Under the pieces are notes generated by a model, which did not search any database, was not told the DNA's origin, and saw nothing but the letters and a program-made list of their open reading frames with translations. This document shows, piece by piece, positions 39,336 through 47,182 of a stretch of 64,000 nucleotides of DNA (positions within the stretch are counted from its first letter, which is position 1; each line of letters starts with the position of its first letter). The DNA is from Methylocystis sp. H62 (lineage in GTDB: Bacteria; Pseudomonadota; Alphaproteobacteria; Rhizobiales; Beijerinckiaceae), in contig NZ_JADNQZ010000054.1 of assembly GCF_015709515.1 (NCBI RefSeq), forward strand, positions 62,001-126,000, written 5' to 3'. A program made the translations under genes and the position numbers.

Positions 39336-39409
39336 GTCCGTGCTCCGTCCCCTCGGCAAAAGCGCTGAAGACAAAGACGGTGGGGGACTTTCACAAAATC
39401 CCGCAAGCG

Positions 39410-39735
39410 CCTATATTCAGTCTGCCGTCGCTTGCGTCGGCTATGGCGATAAACGGACACCGTAATAAACCATTCGGACCCGGGGGCGGTACCCGGCGCC
39501 TCCACCAAAGCCCGTCCGGGCGGCGGGTTTTGGCGGGGGCGAAATAGGATTGACGAGGGTGTAAAGGGTGATTTTTTGCTCGGCATGATACCGCCGTTAT
39601 CGGGTCAAACTTATAGTTGCCAACGACAACTATGCTCCGGTGGCCGTCGCCGCGTAATGCGGCGCCCAAACTGGGAATTAAGCCCTAGGGGTTAGCACTT
39701 CTAGGCGGGGTCAGGAGGCGCCTGGCAACAGAAGC
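39410..39735 (+). ncRNA. ssrA: Transfer-messenger RNA, two-piece circularly permuted alphaproteobacterial form
   Basis: The acceptor piece comes first and ends CGCCTCCACCA at 39507. After a spacer of 27 bases the coding piece starts GGGGGCG at 39535. These two ends form the 7-bp acceptor stem (CGCCTCC with GGGGGCG, one G-U), and GGATTGACGAGG in the coding piece fits the tmRNA 5' domain. The tag frame at 39619-39657 reads ANDNYAPVAVAA then TAA, a typical alphaproteobacterial degradation tag. The outer limits are estimates. tmRNA rescues stalled ribosomes and tags the partial protein for ClpXP. The adaptor gene sspB follows about 110 bases downstream. Confidence 0.93.
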
Positions 39736-39842
39736 CTCCACTTCATTTTCTCGCGCCGCGCCGCCGTGATGCAAGCGCGGCAGGCATGGCGGTCGGAAGC
39801 GGGAGCCGGTCGACCATACAGATGGCAGTCTGGCGCGACGCA

Positions 39843-40433
39843 ATGGCTAAAGACATTATTCGCTACGATCTTCTCGTTCAGGACGCCATGCGCGGCGTCA
39901 TGCGCAAAGTGCTGGGCGACGTCGCCGAGAGCGGCTATCTGCCCGGCGACCATCACTTCACCATCAGCTTCCGCACCGATGCGCCGGGCGTCACGATTTC
40001 GCGCCGCCTCGCCGAGCAATGGCCGAGCGAGCTGACCATCATCCTGCAGCATCAATGGTCGGATCTGGAAGTCGACGAAGAAGGTTTCGGCGTCACCCTG
40101 TCGTTCCGCTCGGTCGCCGAGCATCTCTATGTGCCCTTCTCGGCCGTCACCGGCTTTTTCGATCCTGCCGTCGAGTTCGGCCTGCGCTTTGAGAGCGCCG
40201 AAGACGGGCTTGAGGAAGGCGAAGAGGAGGACGCGCCTTCGGCCGGACCAAGCCTTGTCGTGAAAACGCCGGAGCCGGTAAGGGAATTCAAGCCGGCCAA
40301 GGTCGAGCCCGCCAAAGCAGAGCCGAACAAGACGCCGAGCGCCGATAAGCCAAGAAAACTTAAGCCGGTCGAAGCGAAGGAAGACGGCGACGAGAAGGTC
40401 GTCTCGATCGACGCCTTCCGCAAAAAACCCTGA
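39843..40433 (+). CDS. sspB: Alpha-type SspB, ClpXP adaptor for ssrA-tagged proteins
   Basis: A 196-residue protein. The N-terminal domain (about 1-125) begins with IIRYDLLVQDAMRGVMRKVL and contains GDHHFTISFRTDAPGV and SVAEHLYVPFSAVTGFFDPAVEFGL, the tag-binding fold of SspB from Caulobacter-type bacteria. The middle is acidic and Lys/Pro-rich, a flexible linker (about 130-185). The end VVSIDAFRKK is the short ClpX-binding segment expected at the C-terminus. ATG at 39843 is chosen; ATG at 39822 is possible. It lies next to ssrA, whose product makes the tags it delivers. Confidence 0.93.
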   Translation: MAKDIIRYDLLVQDAMRGVMRKVLGDVAESGYLPGDHHFTISFRTDAPGVTISRRLAEQWPSELTIILQHQWSDLEVDEEGFGVTLSFRSVAEHLYVPFSAVTGFFDPAVEFGLRFESAEDGLEEGEEEDAPSAGPSLVVKTPEPVREFKPAKVEPAKAEPNKTPSADKPRKLKPVEAKEDGDEKVVSIDAFRKKP

Positions 40434-40630
40434 TGGGCGAGGTCGTCAATTTGCGGCGCGCGCGCAAACAGCGCGACCGCCACGCCAAGGAAGACGCCGC
40501 GCAAGCGAAGCGCGCAGCCTTCGGGCGCGCCAAATCCGAGCGGGAGTTGACCGCCGCGCAGGCGCAGCTGGAAAGCGCCAGGCTAGAGGCGCATAGGCGC
40601 GAGCGGGAAGAAGCGGACGATCAGGCGTGA
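40433..40630 (+). CDS. DUF4169 family small basic protein
   Basis: The 65-residue protein MGEVVNLRRARKQRDRHAKE... is highly charged and should be one long helix. The opening GEVVNLRRARKQR and FGRAKSER match DUF4169, a family confined largely to Alphaproteobacteria and often near sspB. Its ATG overlaps the sspB stop as TGATG, and its stop overlaps the next GTG. Nucleic-acid or ribosome contact is suggested by charge only. Function unknown. Confidence 0.8.
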   Translation: MGEVVNLRRARKQRDRHAKEDAAQAKRAAFGRAKSERELTAAQAQLESARLEAHRREREEADDQA

Positions 40631-40920
40631 GCGAGGCGCAGGCGCAAGACGCCAGTTCCCGCCTCGTCGTCAAGCATTCCGTCGTCATCGCCGGCCATCG
40701 CACCAGCGTCTCTCTCGAAGATGCCTTCTGGCGTGCGCTGAAAGACATCGCGGCGCAAGACGGCGTGTCGCTCGCGGGGCTCATCGCCCGCGTCGACGCC
40801 GGGCGCGGCGAAGCGAACCTGTCCTCGGCGCTCAGGGTGTTTGTGCTGGAGCGGGCGCTGGAAGTACACCCTCCCCTCGAGGGGGAGGGTCGGACTGCAA
40901 AGCAGGCCGGGGTGGGGTGA
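40627..40920 (+). CDS. Ribbon-helix-helix domain protein (RHH_4 type) with a repeat-derived C-terminus
   Basis: A 97-residue protein. VVIAGHRTSVSLEDAFWRALKDIAAQDGVSLAGLIARVD at about 20-58 fits the ribbon-helix-helix fold of arylsulfotransferase/MetJ-type regulators with an RHH_4 domain. GTG at 40627 overlaps the preceding stop (GTGA). The natural end is probably near residue 80; the last residues, PPLEGEGRTAKQAGVG, are read from a palindromic repeat that begins at about 40869. It is the third gene of a translationally coupled run sspB-DUF4169-RHH. Target DNA unknown. Confidence 0.78.
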   Translation: MSEAQAQDASSRLVVKHSVVIAGHRTSVSLEDAFWRALKDIAAQDGVSLAGLIARVDAGRGEANLSSALRVFVLERALEVHPPLEGEGRTAKQAGVG

Positions 40921-40993
40921 ACTGCCGCCACACATATGTTTCTCACCCCCTCCCGCTCGCCTGCGGCGAGCAACCTCCCCCTCAAGGGGGAGG
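40869..40993. repeat. Palindromic element with CCTCCCCCT ends, overlapping the RHH gene 3' end
   Basis: CCTCCCCTCGAGGGGGAGG at the left and CCTCCCCCTCAAGGGGGAGG at the right are each self-complementary, and GGGGTGGGGTGA is mirrored by TCTCACCCCC between them. Similar elements are widely scattered in alphaproteobacterial genomes. The left half is translated as the end of the RHH protein. Confidence 0.75.
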
Positions 40994-41047
40994 CGAAAGC
41001 GCCGCAAGCGTGATTCGCCTTCCGTTCTCCTATATGATTGAAGAATC

Positions 41048-43420
41048 ATGAAGAGCCCTCCCCCCGAGATCGACGATTACGCGCCGCAGACGGGCGGGCT
41101 TGCCGCGCGCGTGGCGGCGAGCGCCGGACGGCCGCGCTATCTCGACGCGCTCAACCCCGAGCAGCGCGCCGCCGTCGAAACCCTCGACGGGCCGGTGCTC
41201 GTGCTCGCCGGCGCCGGCACCGGCAAGACGCGGGCGCTGACGACGCGGATCGGGCACATCCTGGCGCTCGGCAAGGCGCGCGCCTATGAAATCCTCGCCG
41301 TCACCTTCACCAATAAGGCGGCGCGCGAGATGCGCCAGCGCGTGGAGGCGCTCGTCGGCGAGGGCGCGCAGGCCATGCAATGGCTCGGCACCTTTCACGC
41401 GATCAGCGCCAAGATCCTGCGCCGCCACGCCGAACTTGTGGGCTTAAAACCCAACTTCACCATTCTCGACACGGACGATCAGATCCGCCTCTTGAAGCAG
41501 GTGCTGCGCGCGGAGAATATCGACGACAAGCGCTGGCCGGCGCGCGCGCTCGCCATGCGCATCGACGGCTGGAAGAACCGCGGCTTGACGCCGGCGCAGG
41601 TTCCCGCCGGCGACGCCGAGAGCTTCGCCAACGGCAAAGGCGCGGCGCTTTACGCGCTCTATCAGGAGCGGCTCAAGGTCTTGAACGCCGTCGATTTCGG
41701 CGATCTCTTGATGGAGAGCCTGCGGCTCTTTCGCGACAATCGCGATGTGCTCGCCGACTATCAGCGCCGCTTCAAATATATTCTGGTCGACGAATATCAG
41801 GACACGAATATCGCGCAATATCTGTGGCTGCGGCTGATCTCGCAGCGGGCGCCGGGGAAACAAAATCTCTGCTGCGTCGGCGACGACGATCAGAGCGTCT
41901 ATGGCTGGCGCGGCGCCGAGGTCGAGAACATCCTGCGTTTCGAGCAGGATTTTCCCGGCGCCAAGGTCATCCGCCTGGAGCGCAACTACCGCTCGACCGG
42001 ACATATTCTCGCCGCCGCCTCGCATCTCATATCTCATAACGAAGGCCGGCTCGGCAAAACCCTGTTCACCGATGGCGGCGAGGGCGAAAAGCCGACGCTC
42101 ACCGGCGTCTGGGACAGCCAGGAAGAAGCGCGCAGCATCGGCGAGGACATCGAGCAGCTGAGCCGCAAGGACCATTCGCTCGAAGAGATCGCCATTCTCG
42201 TGCGCGCGTCCTTTCAGATGCGCGAATTCGAAGAGCGCTTCGTCGAGATCGGCCTGCCCTATCGGGTCATCGGCGGCCCGCGCTTTTACGAGCGGCTCGA
42301 AATTCGCGACGCGCTCGCCTATCTGCGCTGCGTCGCGCAGCCGGCCGACGATCTCGCCTTCGAGCGCATCATCAATACGCCCAAACGCGGTCTCGGCGAC
42401 GCGACGCTGCAAATGCTGCATGAATATGCGCGGCGCGAAGCCATTCCGCTGATGCAGGCGGCGCGCGTTCTTGTCGAAAGCGAGGAGCTGAAGCCCAAGC
42501 CCCGCGGCGCGCTGCGCGGCCTCATCGGCGATCTCGACCGCTGGCGCACGCTGATCGATTCAAAGCCGCAGCATGAGCTGGCCGAGCAAGTGCTCGATGA
42601 ATCCGGCTACACCGAGATGTGGCGTTCGGACAAGACGCCGGAAGCCACTGGGCGGCTCGACAATTTGAAAGAGCTGGTTCGCGCGATGGAGGCCTTTCCC
42701 GACCTCGAGTCCTTCCTCGAACATGTATCGCTGGTCATGGAGACCGACAGCGCCGCCGATCAAGAGCGCGTGTCGATCATGACGCTGCACGGCGCCAAGG
42801 GCCTTGAATTCGAAACCGTCTATCTTCCCGGCTGGGAGGAAGGGCTGTTTCCAAGCCAGCGCACGCTTGACGAGCAGGGACGCGCCGGCCTCGAGGAAGA
42901 GCGCCGTCTCGCCTATGTCGGCCTGACGCGCGCCAAGCGCCGCGCCAAGATCTATTTCGCCAGCAACCGGCGCATTCACGGTCTGTGGCAGGCGACCGTG
43001 CCCTCACGCTTCATCGACAATCTGCCGACGGGCAATGTCGAGGTGGTCGAGGCGCCGAGTGGCTCGCAATATGGCTCCTATGGCGTCTCGCGCTTCGCCA
43101 ATCTCGACGTCTACGGCTCCGACTATTCGACGCCCGGATGGAAGCGGGCCAAGGCGGACGCCGAGTCGGCGCGGGGCGATTCCGCGCGTGGCGGCGCGGC
43201 GCGCGAGTCGCGCGGCGCACGCGGCAAGCAGCCCGTGACGATCGAGGGCGAAGTGATCGCGCGCTCGACCGGCGGTTCGCGCTTTGTAGTGGGCGCGCGG
43301 GTGTTTCACTTGAAGTTCGGGCCGGGCTCGGTGGCGGCGGTCGACGGCAACAAGCTCACGGTCGATTTCGATAAGGCCGGCAGGAAAATGGTGCTGGAGA
43401 GTTTTGTAGAGGCGGGGTGA
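41048..43420 (+). CDS. uvrD: ATP-dependent DNA helicase UvrD/PcrA
   Basis: A 790-residue superfamily 1A helicase for nucleotide-excision and mismatch repair. Motif I AGAGTGKTRALTTR at about 57-70, motif II VDEYQDTN, motif III GDDDQSVYGWRGA, motif IV ERNYRST, motif V TLHGAKGLEFE and motif VI AYVGLTRAKRRA are all intact. After a variable Ser/Arg-rich linker the last 50 residues (VGARVFHLKFGPGSVAAVDGN) form the Tudor-like C-terminal domain that contacts RNA polymerase in PcrA/UvrD. ATG at 41048 is the natural start. It stands as a single gene. Confidence 0.96.
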   Translation: MKSPPPEIDDYAPQTGGLAARVAASAGRPRYLDALNPEQRAAVETLDGPVLVLAGAGTGKTRALTTRIGHILALGKARAYEILAVTFTNKAAREMRQRVEALVGEGAQAMQWLGTFHAISAKILRRHAELVGLKPNFTILDTDDQIRLLKQVLRAENIDDKRWPARALAMRIDGWKNRGLTPAQVPAGDAESFANGKGAALYALYQERLKVLNAVDFGDLLMESLRLFRDNRDVLADYQRRFKYILVDEYQDTNIAQYLWLRLISQRAPGKQNLCCVGDDDQSVYGWRGAEVENILRFEQDFPGAKVIRLERNYRSTGHILAAASHLISHNEGRLGKTLFTDGGEGEKPTLTGVWDSQEEARSIGEDIEQLSRKDHSLEEIAILVRASFQMREFEERFVEIGLPYRVIGGPRFYERLEIRDALAYLRCVAQPADDLAFERIINTPKRGLGDATLQMLHEYARREAIPLMQAARVLVESEELKPKPRGALRGLIGDLDRWRTLIDSKPQHELAEQVLDESGYTEMWRSDKTPEATGRLDNLKELVRAMEAFPDLESFLEHVSLVMETDSAADQERVSIMTLHGAKGLEFETVYLPGWEEGLFPSQRTLDEQGRAGLEEERRLAYVGLTRAKRRAKIYFASNRRIHGLWQATVPSRFIDNLPTGNVEVVEAPSGSQYGSYGVSRFANLDVYGSDYSTPGWKRAKADAESARGDSARGGAARESRGARGKQPVTIEGEVIARSTGGSRFVVGARVFHLKFGPGSVAAVDGNKLTVDFDKAGRKMVLESFVEAG

Positions 43421-43458
43421 GAACTTGGGCTGAGGCGCTCTTATATAAGCCTCTTAAG

Positions 43459-43487
43459 TTGACATTTTTATCTTGAGCCGCTCTTAT
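43459..43487 (+). promoter_or_regulatory. Candidate promoter of the TIR-like gene, close to its start codon
   Basis: A perfect TTGACA (43459-43464) is followed after 17 bases by TCTTAT (43482-43487), four of six matches to the -10 box. Transcription would begin near 43494, almost at the GTG at 43496. Just upstream, CTTATATAAG is a 10-bp palindrome inside an arm pair GAGGC/GCCTC. Confidence 0.45.
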
Positions 43488-43495
43488 CGTCGCAA

Positions 43496-44584
43496 GTGAA
43501 CAATCTGATTCTGGTTGGCTCGATGACCCTTCCCATTCGCACTACCGTCGCTGATATCGAGGCGATCTGCGGCTATCTTGTTACAAAGCCAACCGGCGCA
43601 ACTTTAGCAGAGGCGAAGGCCGTCTTAGACACCGCCGTTCTAGATGGCAGAAAATTAAATGCGTATAAGACTTGGAAATTTGTAGAAGAATCCGCCAACA
43701 AGCTTCGCATAACCGAACGCGGAAGGCTGATCGCGCGGTCTAACGGCACTAAGAAGGTCGACGCGCTACGAGCCGCCATCAAGGATTGCCCCCCCTATCA
43801 AGGAGCAATTGAAAGAGCGAAACACCGCCAAGAGCTCTCAGTGACGGCCAGTGACTTGGGTGCCTATTGGTACGACCATTACGGTGATGAAGCGTCGGAC
43901 AGCGACAAAATTCTAAATGATCAAGCTGTATGTTTTTTCCAATTGGCAGAAGGCGCCGATCTTGGCCAGTTGATTGTAGGACGAAGGGGACAGCCAACTC
44001 GCTTCGAGTTCGACGCCGGGAACATCGATGCCTTCTTAGAAATCGAAGACTCCTTCGAGGAACCGCCCAGCGATCAGTTGCTAGAAAACACAGACATCGA
44101 GGAAGCAGCTAATCCTGGTGATTCAGGCGTGCACCCTAACCAGGTTCAGTGCTGCAAACCTGGCAACAACCGCGTTTTTATAACGCACGGCAAAAATCAT
44201 AAGATACTCGAGCAACTGAAGGACATCGTTGCTTACGGAAAATTTGAGCCGGTTGTTGCACAAGATCGAGAAACCGCGGCCAAACCTGTCCCCGATAAAG
44301 TTATGGATGAGATGCGCGAATGTAGCGCTGCTGTGATCCACGTAAGCGTTGAAAAGGTCCTCTATGACAAAGAAGGTAACGAATACCCTCAACTGAATGG
44401 CAATGTGCTTATTGAGATCGGAGCAGCCATGGCGCTCTACGGCAAGAAATTCATCCTGCTCGTCGAGGACGGTGCCACGTTACCCTCGAACCTACAGGGC
44501 TTGTACGAGTGCCGCTATTCAGGAGACGAACTCAGTGGTGCTGCAACAATGAAGCTGTTGAAGGCATTCAACGAGTTCGCCTAG
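43496..44584 (+). CDS. TIR-like nucleotide-binding-domain protein (PF10137 type), putative defence effector
   Basis: A 362-residue protein of lower GC than its surroundings. The C-terminal domain (about 225-360) starts NRVFITHGKNHKILEQLKDI and continues MRECSAAVIHVSVE and NGNVLIEIGAAMALYGKKFI; this is the TIR-like fold of predicted nucleotide-binding proteins, with Glu307 in the position of the catalytic Glu of NAD-cleaving TIRs such as Cap12. The N-terminal part (about 10-130) looks like one or two winged-helix modules, followed by an acidic linker (180-215). An in-frame ATG at 43523 is an alternative start. Its stop abuts the GTG of hicA. An abortive-infection role is inference; no cyclase or nuclease partner is seen. 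Confidence 0.75.
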   Translation: MNNLILVGSMTLPIRTTVADIEAICGYLVTKPTGATLAEAKAVLDTAVLDGRKLNAYKTWKFVEESANKLRITERGRLIARSNGTKKVDALRAAIKDCPPYQGAIERAKHRQELSVTASDLGAYWYDHYGDEASDSDKILNDQAVCFFQLAEGADLGQLIVGRRGQPTRFEFDAGNIDAFLEIEDSFEEPPSDQLLENTDIEEAANPGDSGVHPNQVQCCKPGNNRVFITHGKNHKILEQLKDIVAYGKFEPVVAQDRETAAKPVPDKVMDEMRECSAAVIHVSVEKVLYDKEGNEYPQLNGNVLIEIGAAMALYGKKFILLVEDGATLPSNLQGLYECRYSGDELSGAATMKLLKAFNEFA

Positions 44585-44779
44585 GTGCTCACCAACAGCC
44601 GCGACATCATTCGCCGCCTCGAAAAAGAGGGGTGGCGGCGCGTGCGCGTGACTGGTTCCCATCATCACTTCGCAAAGAGCGGTCGGCGAGACATCGTTAC
44701 CGTGCCTCACCCGCGAAAAGACATCCCCATCGGAACCGTCAAGCACATTTACCGGCAAGCCGGCTGGGAGAAGAATTAA
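44585..44779 (+). CDS. hicA: HicA family toxin (mRNA interferase)
   Basis: A 64-residue protein with the double-stranded-RNA-binding-like HicA fold: SRDIIRRLEKEGWRRVRVTGSHHHF contains the catalytic His in GSHHHF, and VTVPHPRKDIPIGTVKHIYRQAGW is the conserved second half. HicA toxins cleave mRNA. Translation would start at a GTG immediately after the TIR-like gene's TAG, suggesting coupling to that gene. The cognate-looking HicB gene is convergent rather than in the same operon, with no base between the two stop codons. Confidence 0.88.
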   Translation: MLTNSRDIIRRLEKEGWRRVRVTGSHHHFAKSGRRDIVTVPHPRKDIPIGTVKHIYRQAGWEKN

Positions 44780-45076
44780 TCAAGCGGCCTGTTGGATCAG
44801 TTCGGGACGCGGAGCCGGCAAGGCGATCACGAGTTCCGCGTCTTCGAAGCTATCAGCCCATTTTGGATCGGCTTTGATGTCCGACAAATCGCGCGTCGTC
44901 GGCAACGGATCGCCGAATTCGATCATCGCTTCGGTCCACCCTTCCAGCGCCTCAGCCGCCATGGCGAAGATGTCATCGATCTCGTCGGCGGCCGAAAAGC
45001 ATCCCGGCGCGTCGGGAAAGCTCATGCCGTAGGCGCTGTGTTCGTCCTTATGGACGATGACGATGTAGGGCTTCAT
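44780..45076 (-). CDS. hicB: HicB-like antitoxin, convergent to hicA and lacking a DNA-binding tail
   Basis: The 98-residue protein MKPYIVIVHKDEHSAYGMSF... has the partially degraded RNase H-like fold of HicB: YGMSFPDAPGCFSAADEIDDIFAMAAEAL is the family signature. Most HicB proteins add a ribbon-helix-helix or HTH domain after about residue 90; here the chain ends PAPRPELIQQAA, so autorepression through its own DNA binding is unlikely. ATG at 45076 is the conserved start; the frame extends to 45106. Opposite orientation to hicA means the two need separate promoters, which is unusual for a type II pair. Confidence 0.85.
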   Translation of the reverse strand: MKPYIVIVHKDEHSAYGMSFPDAPGCFSAADEIDDIFAMAAEALEGWTEAMIEFGDPLPTTRDLSDIKADPKWADSFEDAELVIALPAPRPELIQQAA

Positions 45077-45550
45077 TGGCGGCCTCTGGGGTCCATGACA
45101 AATCATAGCGCGTTCGAGTCCGGCCCGCCATCGCCCGGCGCCACTGTACAGGGCTTCGAACTCGGGCTCATTTCAGCGCGCTTTCAGCCGTCATGCCCGG
45201 CCTGGCGCCGGGCGTCCACGCCGAGACATCACGAAACACATCGCGCGGAGACGGCACAATCGCATCGTGTCGTCGCGGGGATGGCCGCGACAAGCGCGGC
45301 CGTGACGCGGTGAGTACGCCTCGCTAACCTGGATACGGAGGCCGGCGCCATTGTGGCGTCGCCGCCACAGTCCGGCTTTTTCGGGGGCTGAGCAGGCCGC
45401 GTGGCCTCGCGCCGATTCACAAGCCTGACGCCGCGCGTTACTGTTCAGGCGAAGCAATGGAGGATTGCCGCGCGGCGGCGCTCCACCCATATCTTGACTG
45501 GAAAGGCGCCGCAGATCTCGCCGCGAGGGGATTTTGCGCAAGGAACCGCT
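45077..45550. other. Intergenic region upstream of hicB and the L,D-transpeptidase
   Basis: About 470 bases between divergent genes. It holds a palindromic repeat (listed separately) and otherwise no gene I can support. The frame of the transpeptidase is open from 45401, but that stretch lacks a ribosome site and the signal peptide begins at 45551. Promoters for both flanking genes must lie here; none stands out. Confidence 0.5.
45190..45306. repeat. Dispersed palindromic element, GTCATGCCC type (copy 2)
   Basis: It begins GTCATGCCCGGCCTGGCGCC then GGGCGTCCACGCC, and ends GGGGATGGCCGCGACAAGCG then CGGCCGTGAC. Ends and spacing match the copy at 31764-31870, while the centre differs. Confidence 0.75.
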
Positions 45551-47182
45551 ATGACCGCTGGCGAAAAGGCCAAGCGATTTCTCCGCGCCGCGCTTGCGGC
45601 TGCGGCCGTATCGGCGCTCGCCGCTCCTGCGGTTGCGGCGCAGTATCCGCCGCGTCGCGCCGAGCTTTTTGACCCGCCGCCACTCGTCGCGCTGCTTGAC
45701 GTGGTGCGTGTCCCGACGCGCGCGGCCTTAGACAATCCGAACTTCGCCGTCGCGAACGCCGCGCCCGCCGCGGTTTTGCTCGACGTCGAGTTGCGCGCCG
45801 AGCCTACCACGCCAGACCCGCTCGACCTTGCCTGGAGCCTTCAGCCGGAGGAAAAGCGCGATCTCGCCTTGGCGCTCGACGCCTGGGCGACCGGCGGCGC
45901 GGCTCTGGGAGCTGAGCGCCATCGGCTGCGCGCGGCGCTGGCCACCTCCTACGCCGCTCGGGATCTCGCGCCGTTCTGGATCGAGAAGGGAGAATGGCGC
46001 GCCTCGGCTCGGGCCGCGCTCGCGCGTCTCGCGCTCGCCGCCGACGACGGGCTCGATCTTCGCGCCTATGCCGCGCCGGACGCCGAAAAGGCTGCGCCCA
46101 CGGCGGCGGACGAACTCGCTCTGTCGGAGGCGATCGCCGCCTATGCGTTACAGGCGCGCGGCGCCCGGATCGACCCTGAGCGCATTTCGCGACTCGTCGG
46201 GGCGAAAACGACCCTCCCCGATCCAGCGCTGGCCGTGGCCGAAGTCGCCGGCGCTGGCGCAACCGCCGGCGACGCGCTGCAGGCCTATAATCCCACGCAT
46301 TATGGCTATCAGCAGCTGCGCGAAAAACTCATTGAGCTGAGAACGCTGCGCGCCGGCGCGCCGGCGTCTGACGGACTTTACGCCGCGGCGACTGTGGGCT
46401 CCCAGAGCGATGTCTTACCCGCAAGCAAGTCCAAGCGCCGCGCCGCCGGACTCGCCAAGGCTTCGACCTCGCGGGTCGAAGCCGAAATCATCGCCAATAT
46501 GGAGCGGTGGCGCTGGTTGCCGCGCGACCTCGGCGAAGAACGGATCGAGGTGAATATCCCCGACTTCGAACTCGCCGTCGTGCGCAGCGGCGAGGTGACG
46601 CATCGCACGCGCGTCATCGTTGGCAAAGAGGCGACGCCGACGCCCATCTTCTCCAACGCGCTGCAGTACATCATCGTCAATCCGTTTTGGAACGTGCCGC
46701 CATCGATCCTGAACAAGGAGATGCTGCCGAAGGCCAATGGCGACGTCGCCGCCATCGCGGCGAACGGCTTCAACGTGTCCTATCGCGGCGGCAAGCTCGT
46801 GGTGCGTCAGCCGCCCGGCGAGCGCAACGCGCTTGGTCGCATCAAATTCATGTTCCCCAACGATTTCTCGGTCTATTTGCACGATACGCCGTCGCGCAAC
46901 CTGTTCGCCGCGTCGCATCGCGCCTTCAGCCATGGCTGCATGCGCGTCGACGCGCCTTTCGCGTTCGCCGAAGCCGTGCTCGGCCCCGGCAGCGGCTGGT
47001 CGGAAAGCCGCGTTCGCCGGCTGATCGGCGGCTCGGAGCGCTACATCAACTTGGCGAAGCCGCTGCCGATCCACATCGAATATTTCACCGCCTATGTCGA
47101 TGAAGGCGGGCGAATCGTGCTGCGCCCCGATCTCTACGGCTATTCGGCGCGGGTGCGGAAAGCTTTGGGGCTAGGCGCCTGA
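45551..47182 (+). CDS. L,D-transpeptidase (YkuD domain, YcbB-like), exported
   Basis: The 543-residue protein has a signal peptide (FLRAALAAAAVSALAAPAVAA, about 10-30). A scaffold/peptidoglycan-binding region occupies about 95-280, then the YkuD catalytic domain at about 330-500 with WNVPPSILNKEMLPK and the active-site motif HRAFSHGCMRVD, nucleophile Cys463. It forms 3-3 peptidoglycan cross-links or attaches proteins to the wall. AAGGAACC precedes the ATG at 45551. The large YcbB-like form is typical for Alphaproteobacteria. Confidence 0.93.
   Translation: MTAGEKAKRFLRAALAAAAVSALAAPAVAAQYPPRRAELFDPPPLVALLDVVRVPTRAALDNPNFAVANAAPAAVLLDVELRAEPTTPDPLDLAWSLQPEEKRDLALALDAWATGGAALGAERHRLRAALATSYAARDLAPFWIEKGEWRASARAALARLALAADDGLDLRAYAAPDAEKAAPTAADELALSEAIAAYALQARGARIDPERISRLVGAKTTLPDPALAVAEVAGAGATAGDALQAYNPTHYGYQQLREKLIELRTLRAGAPASDGLYAAATVGSQSDVLPASKSKRRAAGLAKASTSRVEAEIIANMERWRWLPRDLGEERIEVNIPDFELAVVRSGEVTHRTRVIVGKEATPTPIFSNALQYIIVNPFWNVPPSILNKEMLPKANGDVAAIAANGFNVSYRGGKLVVRQPPGERNALGRIKFMFPNDFSVYLHDTPSRNLFAASHRAFSHGCMRVDAPFAFAEAVLGPGSGWSESRVRRLIGGSERYINLAKPLPIHIEYFTAYVDEGGRIVLRPDLYGYSARVRKALGLGA

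Noticed and set aside
39158-39586. Minus-strand frame across the pth end and ssrA
   Set aside because: It is the well-known spurious reading antisense to the tmRNA acceptor piece; the RNA gene explains the conservation.
40869-40993. Possible CRISPR or insertion-sequence end
   Set aside because: Only two inverted arms are present, with no regularly spaced repeats and no transposase.
43496-45106. Complete CBASS or Thoeris system around the TIR-like gene
   Set aside because: No cyclic-nucleotide synthase, SAVED, SLOG or ThsB-like gene is present within the flanking genes; only a HicA/HicB pair is adjacent.
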